The notes under the pieces: generated by a model
Databases searched by the model: none
What the model was told of the DNA's origin: nothing
What the model saw: only the letters and a program-made list of their open reading frames with translations
Source of the DNA: Alphaproteobacteria bacterium
Lineage (GTDB): Bacteria; Pseudomonadota; Alphaproteobacteria; GCA-2731375
Reading direction: 5' to 3'
Assembly: GCA_016776605.1 (NCBI GenBank)
Contig: JADHTB010000019.1
Coordinates: 1 to 64,000 of the forward strand
DNA length: 64,000 bases
Shown here: piece after piece, positions 6,310 through 14,984 of the stretch
Numbering within the stretch: the stretch's first letter is position 1
Layout: every line of letters begins with the position of its first letter
Program-made: the position numbers and the translations under genes

Positions 6310-7065
6310 ATGAGCAAAGTCCTGGTGGATATTGACGGCCCGGTACGGACCATAACCATGAACCGGCCGGAAAAGCGCAATGCCCTGGACCCGGAAACCC
6401 TGGACGGCCTGAGCGCGGCCTTTCCCGACAACCCGGGGCCTGATGAGCGGGTGGCGGTGCTGCGCGCCAATGGGCCGTCCTTCTGCTCCGGCATGGACCT
6501 GAGCCAGAAAGCCGCCGGCCTGGGAAAACCTGGAGCGATCGAGGCGATGTTGCGCCGGGTTGAAGTGTATCCCCTGCCCGTGGTCGCCGTAGTACATGGC
6601 CCAGCCATTGCGGGTGGCAATGAATTGGCCCTGCATTGTGATTTCGTCGTTGCCAGCACGACGGCAATATTTGGCATGTCCCTGGCGCAAATCGGTCTGG
6701 CCCCAACCTGGTTCCTGGCTAAAAAGCTGATGGAAGTCGCCGGTCCCGTGGCAACGCGGGAAATTCTATTGCTGGGCGATCCGCTGTCGGCGACGCGCAT
6801 GCACGAAATGGGCATCATCGCGCGCATTGCCGAACCGGGAGCCTTGCAGGAGGCGGCGCAAAAGATCATCGACCGCCTGGCGGCCAATGCTCCGATGTCG
6901 TTGCGCAACATGAAGGCCATGCTGGTGCGGCACATGGCATTCCGGGACGCAACGCCCCACGACGACTTGAATGCCGATGTGGCAAAGGTCGCCGCCTCGG
7001 CCGATGCCCTGGAAGGCGTTAAAGCCAGGTTGGAACGCCGCCAGCCCGAATTCCGCGGCGAATAG
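6310..7065 (+). CDS. Enoyl-CoA hydratase/isomerase family protein
   Basis: The 251-residue protein belongs to the crotonase superfamily, which stabilises a thioester enolate in an oxyanion hole. Seen are the N-terminal MNRPEKRNALD, the SFCSGMDLS oxyanion segment and the PAIAGGNELALHCDFVVAS block. The substrate cannot be told; one usual catalytic glutamate position carries GLAPTWFLAKKL, so hydratase activity is not assured and it may be an isomerase or hydrolase member. GGAG precedes ATG 6310. The gene and the following small gene lie between two direct copies of the 103-bp repeat. Confidence 0.88.
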   Translation: MSKVLVDIDGPVRTITMNRPEKRNALDPETLDGLSAAFPDNPGPDERVAVLRANGPSFCSGMDLSQKAAGLGKPGAIEAMLRRVEVYPLPVVAVVHGPAIAGGNELALHCDFVVASTTAIFGMSLAQIGLAPTWFLAKKLMEVAGPVATREILLLGDPLSATRMHEMGIIARIAEPGALQEAAQKIIDRLAANAPMSLRNMKAMLVRHMAFRDATPHDDLNADVAKVAASADALEGVKARLERRQPEFRGE

Positions 7066-7078
7066 CGGGGCCTGGACA

Positions 7079-7414
7079 ATGTCTATTCGAATGGAGAAAC
7101 CATGGCAGCCTCTCACAGCTGAACTGCTGAAGGGTCTGCCGGCGCAATTGGGTGTCTTTCAGGTTTCCGACGACAAGCAGGATGTCGTCTATATCGGTTA
7201 TGCCGGTGGCCGCTGCCTGTGGGGCCTGCGTGGTCTGTTGCAGGAACAATTGGCCGAGAGGGGAGATGGGTTTCATTTTCGGCTAGAGGTAAACCAGCAG
7301 TATCTGAGCCGTTGGGAGGAGCTGTTGAAAATCCACATGGCCGATCACGGCACGGTGCCTGCGGGCAATGAAAACCATCAGCCGCGGCGCATCGGCCAAT
7401 TGAGTGTGAGTTAG
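7079..7414 (+). CDS. Small GIY-YIG-like protein of unknown function
   Basis: A 111-residue protein with the core GVFQVSDDKQDVVYIGYAGG followed by CLWGLRGLLQEQL. The VVYIGYAG element resembles the first strands of the GIY-YIG fold, but the full nuclease motif is not visible, so activity should not be assumed. Similar short proteins are found beside acyl-CoA genes, to my recollection. ATG 7079 lies 14 bases after the hydratase stop; ATG 7091 is an alternative. The stop TAG (7412-7414) is formed by the left end of repeat copy B, so the last residues may differ from the ancestral protein. Confidence 0.65.
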   Translation: MSIRMEKPWQPLTAELLKGLPAQLGVFQVSDDKQDVVYIGYAGGRCLWGLRGLLQEQLAERGDGFHFRLEVNQQYLSRWEELLKIHMADHGTVPAGNENHQPRRIGQLSVS

Positions 7415-7514
7415 AGCATTTTCATTCTGAAAATGCTCAGATCTTTAGAATTAGAGCAATTTTTCCAATCACTTAGAGTCGCTTCGCGGTTCTTATTAAT
7501 TCGGAATTGCTCTA
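7412..7514 (+). repeat. 103-bp two-hairpin intergenic repeat, copy B
   Basis: Complete copy from TAGAGCATTTTC to GGAATTGCTCTA, in the same orientation as copy A and differing mainly in the loop of the second stem. The left TAG is the stop codon of the small GIY-YIG-like gene. The right end runs directly into GGAG (7515-7518), the ribosome binding site of the acyl-CoA dehydrogenase, so the element fills the whole gap between the two genes. Confidence 0.95.
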
Positions 7515-7526
7515 GGAGATAGACAA

Positions 7527-8693
7527 ATGGATTTGGAACTTTCCGACGAACAACGGATGTTGGTGGAACAGGTGCGGCGCTTTGTCCGGCAGGAAGTTGA
7601 CCCCCTGGAAGCCGATTTGGACCCTGACGCCAGCGAATTATCCGCCGAAGACCATGAACGCCTGGTCGGCATCACCACCAGCATGGGCCTGTATCAAATG
7701 GATGTGCCGGAGGAATACGGCGGCGCCGGCCTGGATGTAATGACGCGCACCTTGCTGGCGATGGAAATGTCGCAACATCGCGCCGGTTTATACGCGCCCT
7801 GTTTTGGCACCTTCGGCAGCATGGGCCTGGCCCAACTGTATGACGCCAATGATGACCAGAAAGACCGTTATCTGTACCCCACCCTGGCAGGTGAAAAACG
7901 CGGATTTTTCGGCCTGACCGAGCCTTCAGGGGGCAGCGATCCGGCTCGTGCCATTCAAACCCGGGCCGTACAGGATGGCAACGATTGGGTCATCAATGGG
8001 CAGAAAATATTTATATCCGGCGCCGACCGGGCTGATTTTGGTTTGGTTTTTGCCCGCACCAGCCCCGATAAGGGCAGAGCCGGCGTCACCTGCTTTATCG
8101 TCGATACGGATATGCCGGGATTTCACGTCCGCCGCATCGTGCATACCCTGCGGTCGACCCATTATGCCACGGAACTGCAATTCGAGGATCTGCGAGTGCC
8201 GTCCGAGAATATTCTGGGTCAGGTGGACGGCGGCTTTGGCATCGCCAACGAACGTTTGACCCGCAACCGTATTCCTTATGCCGCCAGTTGCCTTGGGGTC
8301 GCCATGCGGGCCCAGGAAATGGCAATTGAATACGTCAAGATCCGTGAGACGTTTGGCGATCTTTTAGCAACCCGGCAAACCATTCAGAATATGATCATCG
8401 ACAACGAATTGGATATCCGCACCGCCCGCTGGTTGACCTTGGCCGCCGCGCACAAGGCTGATCAGGGCGAACCGTTCCGGACGGAAGCGGCCATGGCCAA
8501 AATCGCTGCTACGGAAGCGGGGGGCCGGGTGGTTGACCGTGCCATGCAGATCCATGGCGGCTATGGCGTAACCAAAGAGTTTCCCTTCGAACGCTGGTTC
8601 CGCGAAATGCGCATCCGGCGCATTGGCGAAGGGCCGAACGAAGTGCAGCGGCTGATTATCGCCCGCGATCTGATCGGCGGGGCATTTCATTAG
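7527..8693 (+). CDS. Acyl-CoA dehydrogenase family protein
   Basis: This 388-residue FAD enzyme oxidises an acyl-CoA at the alpha-beta bond and passes electrons to ETF. The domains are in order: N-terminal helices, the FGLTEPSGGSDPARAIQT flavin-binding strand region, and the C-terminal helix bundle with MQIHGGYGVTKEFPFERWFRE and the RIGEGPNEVQRLIIARDL end. A Glu in RIGEGPNEV is at the usual active-site zone. GGAG (7515-7518) is eight bases before ATG 7527. It is probably co-functional with the upstream crotonase; substrate unknown. Confidence 0.93.
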   Translation: MDLELSDEQRMLVEQVRRFVRQEVDPLEADLDPDASELSAEDHERLVGITTSMGLYQMDVPEEYGGAGLDVMTRTLLAMEMSQHRAGLYAPCFGTFGSMGLAQLYDANDDQKDRYLYPTLAGEKRGFFGLTEPSGGSDPARAIQTRAVQDGNDWVINGQKIFISGADRADFGLVFARTSPDKGRAGVTCFIVDTDMPGFHVRRIVHTLRSTHYATELQFEDLRVPSENILGQVDGGFGIANERLTRNRIPYAASCLGVAMRAQEMAIEYVKIRETFGDLLATRQTIQNMIIDNELDIRTARWLTLAAAHKADQGEPFRTEAAMAKIAATEAGGRVVDRAMQIHGGYGVTKEFPFERWFREMRIRRIGEGPNEVQRLIIARDLIGGAFH

Positions 8694-8724
8694 GCCAATT
8701 TCGCGGTTGACTGGCTGCACCCGC

Positions 8725-8749
8725 CCCGCCCCCAAGGCATGGGGGCGGG
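8725..8749. terminator. GC-only hairpin between convergent genes
   Basis: CCCGCCCCC (8725-8733) pairs perfectly with GGGGGCGGG (8741-8749) around AAGGCAT. It lacks a T tract on either side, so it may be a weak bidirectional terminator or an mRNA 3'-end stabiliser for the acyl-CoA dehydrogenase and the convergent receiver gene. Confidence 0.4.
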
Positions 8750-8760
8750 TGGCGTAGCGA

Positions 8761-8785
8761 ACCAGAATAGCCCGGAACTGCTCTA
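8761..8785 (-). repeat. Short TAGAGC-end repeat, copy S1
   Basis: Read on the minus strand it is TAGAGCAG followed by TTCCGGGCTATTCTGG. It shares this pattern with copies at 24102 and 36811. The TAG is the stop codon of the receiver-domain gene. Confidence 0.7.
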
Positions 8786-9193
8786 GCAGGCGAAACCCAC
8801 GGCCTGGGTGATCTCCCGTCCTAAGTCGGGGGCAGAGATGGGTTTCGTCAGCACTTTTACGGCGCCAATTTGCAGCGCCACTTCGTGCAACAGTGTCTCG
8901 CTGTCACCGGTTAAAATCAGAACCGGGATCTGTGCAATATCAGCGTTCTTGTGGCGCCGAATTTTATTGCAGAAAGTCATCCCATCGCCGTCCTCCATGT
9001 GCAGATCACAAATCACGAAGTCCGGCGGTTCCTCCCCCGCAATTTCAAGCAGCGCCAACGCTTCGGTACCGCCCGCCGCTTCCATCACATCAATAATGCC
9101 TAATTGGGAAAGTAATTTGCGAACGATTGAGCGCATGGCGCGTTGATCGTCGATGATTAACGCACGCAGCGCTACCAACGTATCCGTCGACAT
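8783..9193 (-). CDS. Single-domain response regulator (CheY-like receiver)
   Basis: The 136-residue protein is a receiver domain only, with no output domain. The acidic pocket (IIDDQRAMR), the phospho-acceptor Asp in FVICDLHMEDGDG, the Thr in VLILTGDS and the Lys in VLTKPIS are all present. It would relay phosphate or act by protein contact, for instance in chemotaxis, motility or stress control; no kinase is nearby. AAGGGA precedes ATG 9193 with good spacing. The TAG stop comes from the short repeat S1. About 190 bases upstream are free of genes and should hold its promoter. Confidence 0.92.
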   Translation of the reverse strand: MSTDTLVALRALIIDDQRAMRSIVRKLLSQLGIIDVMEAAGGTEALALLEIAGEEPPDFVICDLHMEDGDGMTFCNKIRRHKNADIAQIPVLILTGDSETLLHEVALQIGAVKVLTKPISAPDLGREITQAVGFAC

Positions 9194-9386
9194 AACCTGG
9201 GTCCCTTCGGTAACCCCGCTATCTGGATTACCAGACCGGTGGTTTTGCGTCCCGCCGTCGCCGACGGTTTGCCTTTTCGTACGTCCTCTTGAATATACGG
9301 ATTTCTATGTTCCGTTTTAGCGTATCCATTGGCGTTATGCTAAGGCCGCGCCAATTAAGAAAGAGTAAATTTCTGAATTTGTAAGT

Positions 9387-10802
9387 TCACTTGGCAGTCC
9401 GCAATCGGCCAATGGCGGCCTTTATATTTTCACGCTCTTTGCTGGTGCCAGGAAGCTTGTCATACAGCCGCTGCCAGCGCGCAATTGCCGCCGAATTCCG
9501 GCCCTCGGTCGCATCCGCCATGCCAAGAAACCATAGGGCACGGGGATTGTCAGGTTGCAGCTTCTCCAATGCCTGCAATACAGCGAGCGTGCCCTGGGGT
9601 AATTGCTGCTTGGATGGCGCTCCTTCGATTAGCGCCTGAGCCTGGGCGTTCAAGGGAATGGGATCATCGGGGCGCAATGCGGCAGCGCGCCCATAGGCGT
9701 CGGCTGCTTCGTTCAGCCGCTTCAAAACACCATACGCCTTGGCCAGACGCATCCAGCCGTCGTAATCATCGGGTTCATCCTTCAGACGGTCGGCTAGACG
9801 CTGCACCATGGATAGGATGAATTTCTGGCGCTCATTCGTTGACATGTCAGCGGCGGCCGCTACTGCCGCACGGTCAGGCCCAGGGGCGATGGCCGGCGCG
9901 GGCCTGTCAGGCGCCGCAGCCACCGACAATTCGCCTTCCGGATCGATACCGAGTTGCTGCGCCACCTGGCGAATTTGTATGGCCAGCGCCTGTCGGTTAT
10001 CGCTATTTTCCGGCAATTCCCGATAAAGATCCAGCCAGGTATCGTAGGCCGCCTGAGGACGGTCGGCCTGCAATTCAGCCAGGGCCAGAAAATACCGGGC
10101 GCCCATATGCCGGGGCACCAGTTTTCGCGCCTTTTGAAATGCTGCCAGGGCTTCCGGTGTGATCGTACCGCGGGCGCTTTTGGTAAGGATATCACCAAAA
10201 GCCGTTTGCAAATCAGCATCGTCGCCGGAAAGCGCCAGGGCCCGCCGCAGCGAATTTGCCGCCTCATCATATCGCGCCAGCGCCGCTTGGGAGCGGCCCA
10301 GCAAAATCCAGCCATCCAAATCATCGGGCTGCTCGCGCAGGCGGGTCGCCAAACGCGTAACCATTTCATTGATCTGATCGCGCTGTGTCCCAGTCAAATT
10401 TTGCGACGGCGGCGCTGGCGCAATCGTTTCCCGTTCCGCCAATGGTTGGTTCGGCTGCCCCGGCTGGCCAAGCCAAACATATAAAAACAACGTCAGGGCG
10501 GGCAGCGCCAGGGCGATCATAACGGCGGTGATGGCTGACGGCGCGGCCGAACCGCCGCCGCCTTGCCCTTGTTCGCCGGCACGTAAAATACGCCGCTCTA
10601 TTTCCCGTCTTGTTTCCTCCGCCTCGCGATCAGTCAGCGCGTTGGCTGTCAATTCAGCATCCACCTCGCGCAATTGATCGCGATAAACCGCCAAATCATG
10701 ATCCAGGCGATTGTCACCCCCCTTCGAGGGGCGCAACAGGGGCCAGAGGATCGGCAAAACCGCTGCCAGCGTCAACCCACCTATCGCTAGCCACAGGCTC
10801 AT
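9387..10802 (-). CDS. ccmI: CcmI, cytochrome c maturation apocytochrome chaperone
   Basis: The 471-residue protein has the CcmI layout: an N-terminal membrane segment (residues about 3-22), a cytoplasmic loop with a leucine-zipper-like helix (LDHDLAVYRDQLREVDAEL), a second membrane segment (about 93-112), and a periplasmic part with at least two sets of TPR repeats (DGWILLGRSQAALARYDEAANSLRRAL; DGWMRLAKAYGVLKRLNEAADAYGRA). It binds apocytochrome c and delivers it to the heme ligation complex with CcmF and CcmH. Its start overlaps the ccmH stop (ATGA), placing it last in the ccmF-ccmG-ccmH-ccmI series. Confidence 0.93.
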   Translation of the reverse strand: MSLWLAIGGLTLAAVLPILWPLLRPSKGGDNRLDHDLAVYRDQLREVDAELTANALTDREAEETRREIERRILRAGEQGQGGGGSAAPSAITAVMIALALPALTLFLYVWLGQPGQPNQPLAERETIAPAPPSQNLTGTQRDQINEMVTRLATRLREQPDDLDGWILLGRSQAALARYDEAANSLRRALALSGDDADLQTAFGDILTKSARGTITPEALAAFQKARKLVPRHMGARYFLALAELQADRPQAAYDTWLDLYRELPENSDNRQALAIQIRQVAQQLGIDPEGELSVAAAPDRPAPAIAPGPDRAAVAAAADMSTNERQKFILSMVQRLADRLKDEPDDYDGWMRLAKAYGVLKRLNEAADAYGRAAALRPDDPIPLNAQAQALIEGAPSKQQLPQGTLAVLQALEKLQPDNPRALWFLGMADATEGRNSAAIARWQRLYDKLPGTSKERENIKAAIGRLRTAK

Positions 10803-11284
10803 GTTGGCCCTCCATCGCCCAGCAGAGCCTTTAGGCGGGCCTGCTCGTCAGCACTCAACGGCGCGGTCGACGCCACCAGCGGAGGGCGACGGCGACGGTA
10901 GCTAATAACGAGCCAAATTATCGCCAGTATCAAAAGCAGGGCCGGGCCAAACCAAAGCAGCACCGTTCCACTTTTCACCGGCGGCCGTAACAAAACCCAG
11001 TCGCCATAGCGCACCACAATAAAGCGGATCGCCGCGTCGTCACTATCACCTGCCGTGATCCGTTCCCGCACCAGCATTCGCAGATCACGCGCAAGCGTGG
11101 CATTTGAATCCTCAATGGACTGGTTCTGACAAACCAGACAGCGTAATTGCTTGTGAATAGCGTGCGCGCGGGCTTCCAAAACCGGGTCATCCAGCGGTGT
11201 ATCCACGGCAATGGACCAAGCGGGGGCGGCTAGTCCCATCAGACATATGGCAAGAACCAGCCGGCGCAAAACGACCATCAACAT
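10799..11284 (-). CDS. ccmH: CcmH, apocytochrome thiol reductase subunit
   Basis: A 161-residue periplasmic, membrane-anchored thioredox protein of the CcmH/CycL/NrfF family that keeps the CXXCH cysteines of apocytochrome reduced. The signal segment is at residues 1-24, the redox motif LRCLVCQNQS has Cys49 and Cys52, and one membrane helix follows near residues 108-130. It overlaps both neighbours by a few bases, as expected in this operon. The length is normal for the single-domain form found with a separate ccmI. Confidence 0.95.
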   Translation of the reverse strand: MLMVVLRRLVLAICLMGLAAPAWSIAVDTPLDDPVLEARAHAIHKQLRCLVCQNQSIEDSNATLARDLRMLVRERITAGDSDDAAIRFIVVRYGDWVLLRPPVKSGTVLLWFGPALLLILAIIWLVISYRRRRPPLVASTAPLSADEQARLKALLGDGGPT

Positions 11285-11856
11285 TGCGCCACGCCGCCCT
11301 GCCGCAATGTCTTGATTGCCGGCAATAGTTTTTCTTCCAGGTCGCGCTCCATGATGGGGCCGATATGCTTACACACGATCCGGCCTTCGGCATTGATCAG
11401 GAATGTTTCGGGCACGCCATAAACGCCCCAATCGATACCCACCCTGCCCTTCAAATCATGTCCGACGCGGTCATAGGGATCGCCGTAACGGGTTAGCCAG
11501 GCCATGGCGGCGGGTCCCTCGTCCTTGTAGTTGAGGCCATGCACGGGCACGTCACCTTGCGCCTTCAGTTTCATGAAAAGGGGATGCTCTGCCCGGCACG
11601 AGACACACCACGAAGCAAAGACATTGACCAGCGAGACCTGCCCCTTTAAATCGGCTGTCTTCAGGCCTTTCGGACGATCGGGCAAGGCCGGCAGATCAAA
11701 TTCCGGTACGGCCTTGCCGATCAAGACCGATGGGATTTCCTTTGGCCGCAAGCTCAACCCGACGAACAGAAAAACACCAATGATCATGGCCACTGCCAGG
11801 GGCAGCAACCTCAGCCAGATGCGGCGGGGTTTTGGCTCTAAACTCGGCTCGTTCAA
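11278..11856 (-). CDS. ccmG: CcmG/DsbE, thioredoxin-like thiol reductase
   Basis: This 192-residue protein has an N-terminal membrane anchor (residues about 12-31) and a periplasmic thioredoxin fold with the reductive active site FASWCVSCRAEHPLF. The VYGVPETFLINAEGRIV strand with the cis-Pro is typical of DsbE. It donates electrons to CcmH or directly to apocytochrome c, being re-reduced by a CcdA/DsbD-type protein that is not in this window. It follows ccmF by 10 bases and overlaps ccmH. Confidence 0.95.
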   Translation of the reverse strand: MNEPSLEPKPRRIWLRLLPLAVAMIIGVFLFVGLSLRPKEIPSVLIGKAVPEFDLPALPDRPKGLKTADLKGQVSLVNVFASWCVSCRAEHPLFMKLKAQGDVPVHGLNYKDEGPAAMAWLTRYGDPYDRVGHDLKGRVGIDWGVYGVPETFLINAEGRIVCKHIGPIMERDLEEKLLPAIKTLRQGGVAQC

Positions 11857-11866
11857 ACTACAAATC

Positions 11867-13867
11867 CTATTTACCGGCCATTGACGCCGCGGTCTTCGCC
11901 GCTTTCACCGGCACATCACGCCGGGCCGGCGCGCCAACCCGGTGGCGGCGGTCACTTAATGAAACCAGGCCGCCAAAAACCATCATCAGGCATCCTATCC
12001 AGATCCAATGAATCATCGGTTTGTTGTAGAACCTAGTTGACCATGATCCATCGCCCGTTGGATCGCCGATTACCGCGTACAAATCACCACCCCAGCCGGT
12101 ACGAATTGCGGCCTCGGTCGTTTCCATGGGCGGATCTTGATAGTTACGGGATTCCGGTTCCAAAACAGCGATTTCCGCGCCATTGCGGCTGACCCGAAAG
12201 ACACCGCGTACGGCGGAATAATTGGGGCCGTCGATCGGCTCGGCGCCCTGGAATTTGATCTCATATGGGCCCATCGCCAGGCTTTCCCCCTGGCGCATGA
12301 CTTGTAGCTTTTCAACCTGCCAGGCGGATGACGCCACGATGCCAATGATCACCATTCCGGCACCAGCATGGGCAAAGGTGGTGCCCCAGGCGGAACGTGG
12401 AGATCGCATGAGACGGCGCGCGCTTTCCCCGACCGGCACACGGAACAGCCGCAGGCGATAGGCCGCTTCCTCCACCGACGCCGCAATCATCCAGACGCCC
12501 AATGCGATGCCAGGGATGGCCAGCCAGGGACCGTCATGGGCCGCCACCAAAGTCGCAAGCAGAGCCAGCACCGTCGCGATGACGGCAAACTTCAGGCGCT
12601 GCACGGCGCCAAGAAGATCACCTCGCTTCCAACGTAACATCGGCCCCACCGCCATGGCGATGAGTGCTGGCACCATGAGCGGGCCAAATGTTGCGTTAAA
12701 ATAGGGCGGCCCAACGGTTATTTTTTCGCCCGTCAAAGCGTCCAGAAACAACGGGTAAAGAGTGCCCAAAAGAACCGTGGCACAGGCAGTGGAAAGCAGC
12801 AGGTTATTCAACACCAATCCTCCTTCCCTGCTAACCGGGGCGAACAACCCGCCACCTTTCATGGCTGGCGCCCTTACCGCGTAAAGCGTCAACGAGCCGC
12901 CAATGACGGCAATCAAAAAGGCCAGAATGAAGACGCCCCGGGTTGGATCGGTGGCGAAGGCGTGGACCGAGGTCAGGACCCCTGAACGCACGAGGAAGGT
13001 TCCCAGCAGGCTCAATGAAAAGGTTACAATGGCCAGCAGCACGGTCCAGTTTTTCAGGCTATCCCGCTTCTCCACTACAATGGTGGAGTGCAGCAATGCC
13101 GTACCCGCCAGCCATGGCATGAACGACGCATTTTCAACGGGGTCCCAGAACCACCAGCCACCCCAGCCCAGCTCGTAATAAGCCCACCAGGCCCCCATGG
13201 CTATGCCCAAAGTCAGAAAGCACCAGGCCGCCAGGGTCCAGGGCCGGACCCAGCGGGCCCAGGCCGCATCGACACGGCCTTCGATCAACGCCGCGACGGC
13301 GAATGAAAAGGCCATGGAGAAGCCAACATAGCCGAGATAGAGAAACGGGGGATGAAAGGCGAGGCCCGGATCCTGCAACAAGGGATTCAACCCACGGCCG
13401 TCAAGGGGCGCGGGCAGCAACCTTACAAACGGATTTGATGTGAACAAGACAAAGGCAAGGAAGCCCACTCCGATCATCGCCTGCACCGCCAAAACCCTAG
13501 CGCGAAACGGTGCCGGCAGATTGCCGCCAAAGACGGCTACCGCCGCGCCGAACAAGGCTAGGATCAACAGCCACAAAAGCAACGAGCCTTCATGATTTCC
13601 CCAAACACCGGCAATTTTGTACAGCATGGGCTTGGCGGAATGGGAATTGGTGGCAACATTGAGCACGGAAAAATCAGAGGTCACATAGGCGTACATCAGG
13701 GCGGCGAACGCGGCCACGATCAATAGACATTGCACCAGGGCGGCCGGCCGCGCCAAACCTATCCAGCCAGGGTCGCCGCGCCAGGCCCCAAGCAAAGGTA
13801 ACGTCGCCTGTACCAAAGCAACCGACAGCGCGAGCACCAATGCGTAATGTCCCAGTTCTGCTGTCAT
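11867..13867 (-). CDS. ccmF: CcmF, heme lyase subunit
   Basis: The 666-residue polytopic membrane protein ligates heme to apocytochrome c. The tryptophan-rich WWD domain is intact (GAWWAYYELGWGGWWFWDPVEN), as are the histidine-bearing periplasmic loops (NSHSAKPMLYKIAGVWGNHEGS). The C-terminal periplasmic domain (about residues 530-620) and the last membrane helix are present. ccmF usually directly follows ccmE; here two dehydrogenase genes separate them, although spacing remains tight (18 bases) and the strand is the same, so a single transcript is likely. Confidence 0.97.
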   Translation of the reverse strand: MTAELGHYALVLALSVALVQATLPLLGAWRGDPGWIGLARPAALVQCLLIVAAFAALMYAYVTSDFSVLNVATNSHSAKPMLYKIAGVWGNHEGSLLLWLLILALFGAAVAVFGGNLPAPFRARVLAVQAMIGVGFLAFVLFTSNPFVRLLPAPLDGRGLNPLLQDPGLAFHPPFLYLGYVGFSMAFSFAVAALIEGRVDAAWARWVRPWTLAAWCFLTLGIAMGAWWAYYELGWGGWWFWDPVENASFMPWLAGTALLHSTIVVEKRDSLKNWTVLLAIVTFSLSLLGTFLVRSGVLTSVHAFATDPTRGVFILAFLIAVIGGSLTLYAVRAPAMKGGGLFAPVSREGGLVLNNLLLSTACATVLLGTLYPLFLDALTGEKITVGPPYFNATFGPLMVPALIAMAVGPMLRWKRGDLLGAVQRLKFAVIATVLALLATLVAAHDGPWLAIPGIALGVWMIAASVEEAAYRLRLFRVPVGESARRLMRSPRSAWGTTFAHAGAGMVIIGIVASSAWQVEKLQVMRQGESLAMGPYEIKFQGAEPIDGPNYSAVRGVFRVSRNGAEIAVLEPESRNYQDPPMETTEAAIRTGWGGDLYAVIGDPTGDGSWSTRFYNKPMIHWIWIGCLMMVFGGLVSLSDRRHRVGAPARRDVPVKAAKTAASMAGK

Positions 13868-13885
13868 AAGGGCGTCCTTTGTCTC

Positions 13886-14980
13886 TTAGACGGATCTGTT
13901 CAATAGGAACTCAACATTGGCGTCCCGGCACACATCCGCCATCGCCTGCATCAACATCGCCGGGATAGGCACCCCAGTCGCCAACCGATCAGCATGGGCA
14001 CTGTCTTCCGGATCGCCCGGTACCAGCACTGGCAGATCCGGGTCACTGGGCGACAGGCCATGCAGATGATCGATCATGGCATCCAATTCGGTTTCGAATT
14101 CGCCTTCTTCCCGGAATGCCATCGGGTCAATAGCCAGGAAAAAATGGCCCGTATGATGTTCGCTTTTGTCATCCATGGCGCCGATAAACGGCGTGCCCGG
14201 CAGCATAGAGCACAGGATTTCGACCATCGCTGCCAGACCATAGCCCTTGTGGCTGCTCAAAGCCGCCAACCCACCCAGCGGGGTTACGCCATAGCCTTCG
14301 GCCAGGCGTCCAAAGCCGTCGAAGGCATCAGGCGCATGGCGCACGCCCGCCCCCGTCGGATCCACCACCCAGCCTTCCGGCAGTGGTTTGTCGTTGTAGA
14401 CGGCTAACTTTACCTTCCCAACCGCAACCGTACTCGTTGCCATATCGATTACGAAGGGTTTGTTGTTTTTGGCCGGCGCGGCAAAGGCAATGGGATTGGT
14501 GCCAAAGACCGGTTCCATCGCCCTGGTCGGCACGATCGCCCTGCTACCGGCGTTGGTGCTGGCCAGGCCGATCAGACCTTCCCGCGCCGCCATCAGGGCA
14601 TAGGCGCCCGCGGCGCCGTAATGGCGTGAATGACGCACCGTGACCGCCGCCAAGCCGGCGGTCTTGGCTTTCTTAATCGCTAAATTCATCGCGATGGTCG
14701 ATGCCGCATGACCAAGGCCGCTATCGCCGTCGATCAAGGCGGTTACCGGCGTTTCACGTAACACCTTGATATTCGGCTGCATGTTGAGACGTCCCTGGCG
14801 GCGCATCTCCGCATACATAGGCATCATGCCGATGCCATGGGAATCGATACCGCGCAAATCGGTCTCTGTCATGACATCAACCGTGGGCTGGATCACCGCT
14901 TCCGCCATGCCCCAGGCCATGAAAATGTTACGCAATTGCTGCCGCAGCGTCTCTGCTGGGATCCTGATCGTTTCCGCCAT
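13886..14980 (-). CDS. Malate/L-lactate/ureidoglycolate dehydrogenase family (Ldh2)
   Basis: The 364-residue protein belongs to the Ldh2 family of NAD(P)-dependent 2-hydroxyacid dehydrogenases, which use a non-Rossmann fold and include malate, L-sulfolactate and ureidoglycolate enzymes. Seen are RGIDSHGIGMMPMYAEM with the conserved DSHG, VTVRHSRHYGAAGAYALMA, and the substrate-side SHKGYGLAAMVEILCSMLPG. The true substrate cannot be read. It sits in the ccm operon immediately after a D-isomer-type 2-hydroxyacid dehydrogenase, five bases away, suggesting both act on linked hydroxyacid/ketoacid pairs rather than on cytochrome maturation. Confidence 0.9.
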   Translation of the reverse strand: MAETIRIPAETLRQQLRNIFMAWGMAEAVIQPTVDVMTETDLRGIDSHGIGMMPMYAEMRRQGRLNMQPNIKVLRETPVTALIDGDSGLGHAASTIAMNLAIKKAKTAGLAAVTVRHSRHYGAAGAYALMAAREGLIGLASTNAGSRAIVPTRAMEPVFGTNPIAFAAPAKNNKPFVIDMATSTVAVGKVKLAVYNDKPLPEGWVVDPTGAGVRHAPDAFDGFGRLAEGYGVTPLGGLAALSSHKGYGLAAMVEILCSMLPGTPFIGAMDDKSEHHTGHFFLAIDPMAFREEGEFETELDAMIDHLHGLSPSDPDLPVLVPGDPEDSAHADRLATGVPIPAMLMQAMADVCRDANVEFLLNRSV

Positions 14981-14984
14981 ATTG

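Noticed and set aside
14200..14215. TAGAGC inside the Ldh2-type gene
   Set aside because: No further similarity to the repeat ends and inside conserved coding sequence; a chance hexamer.
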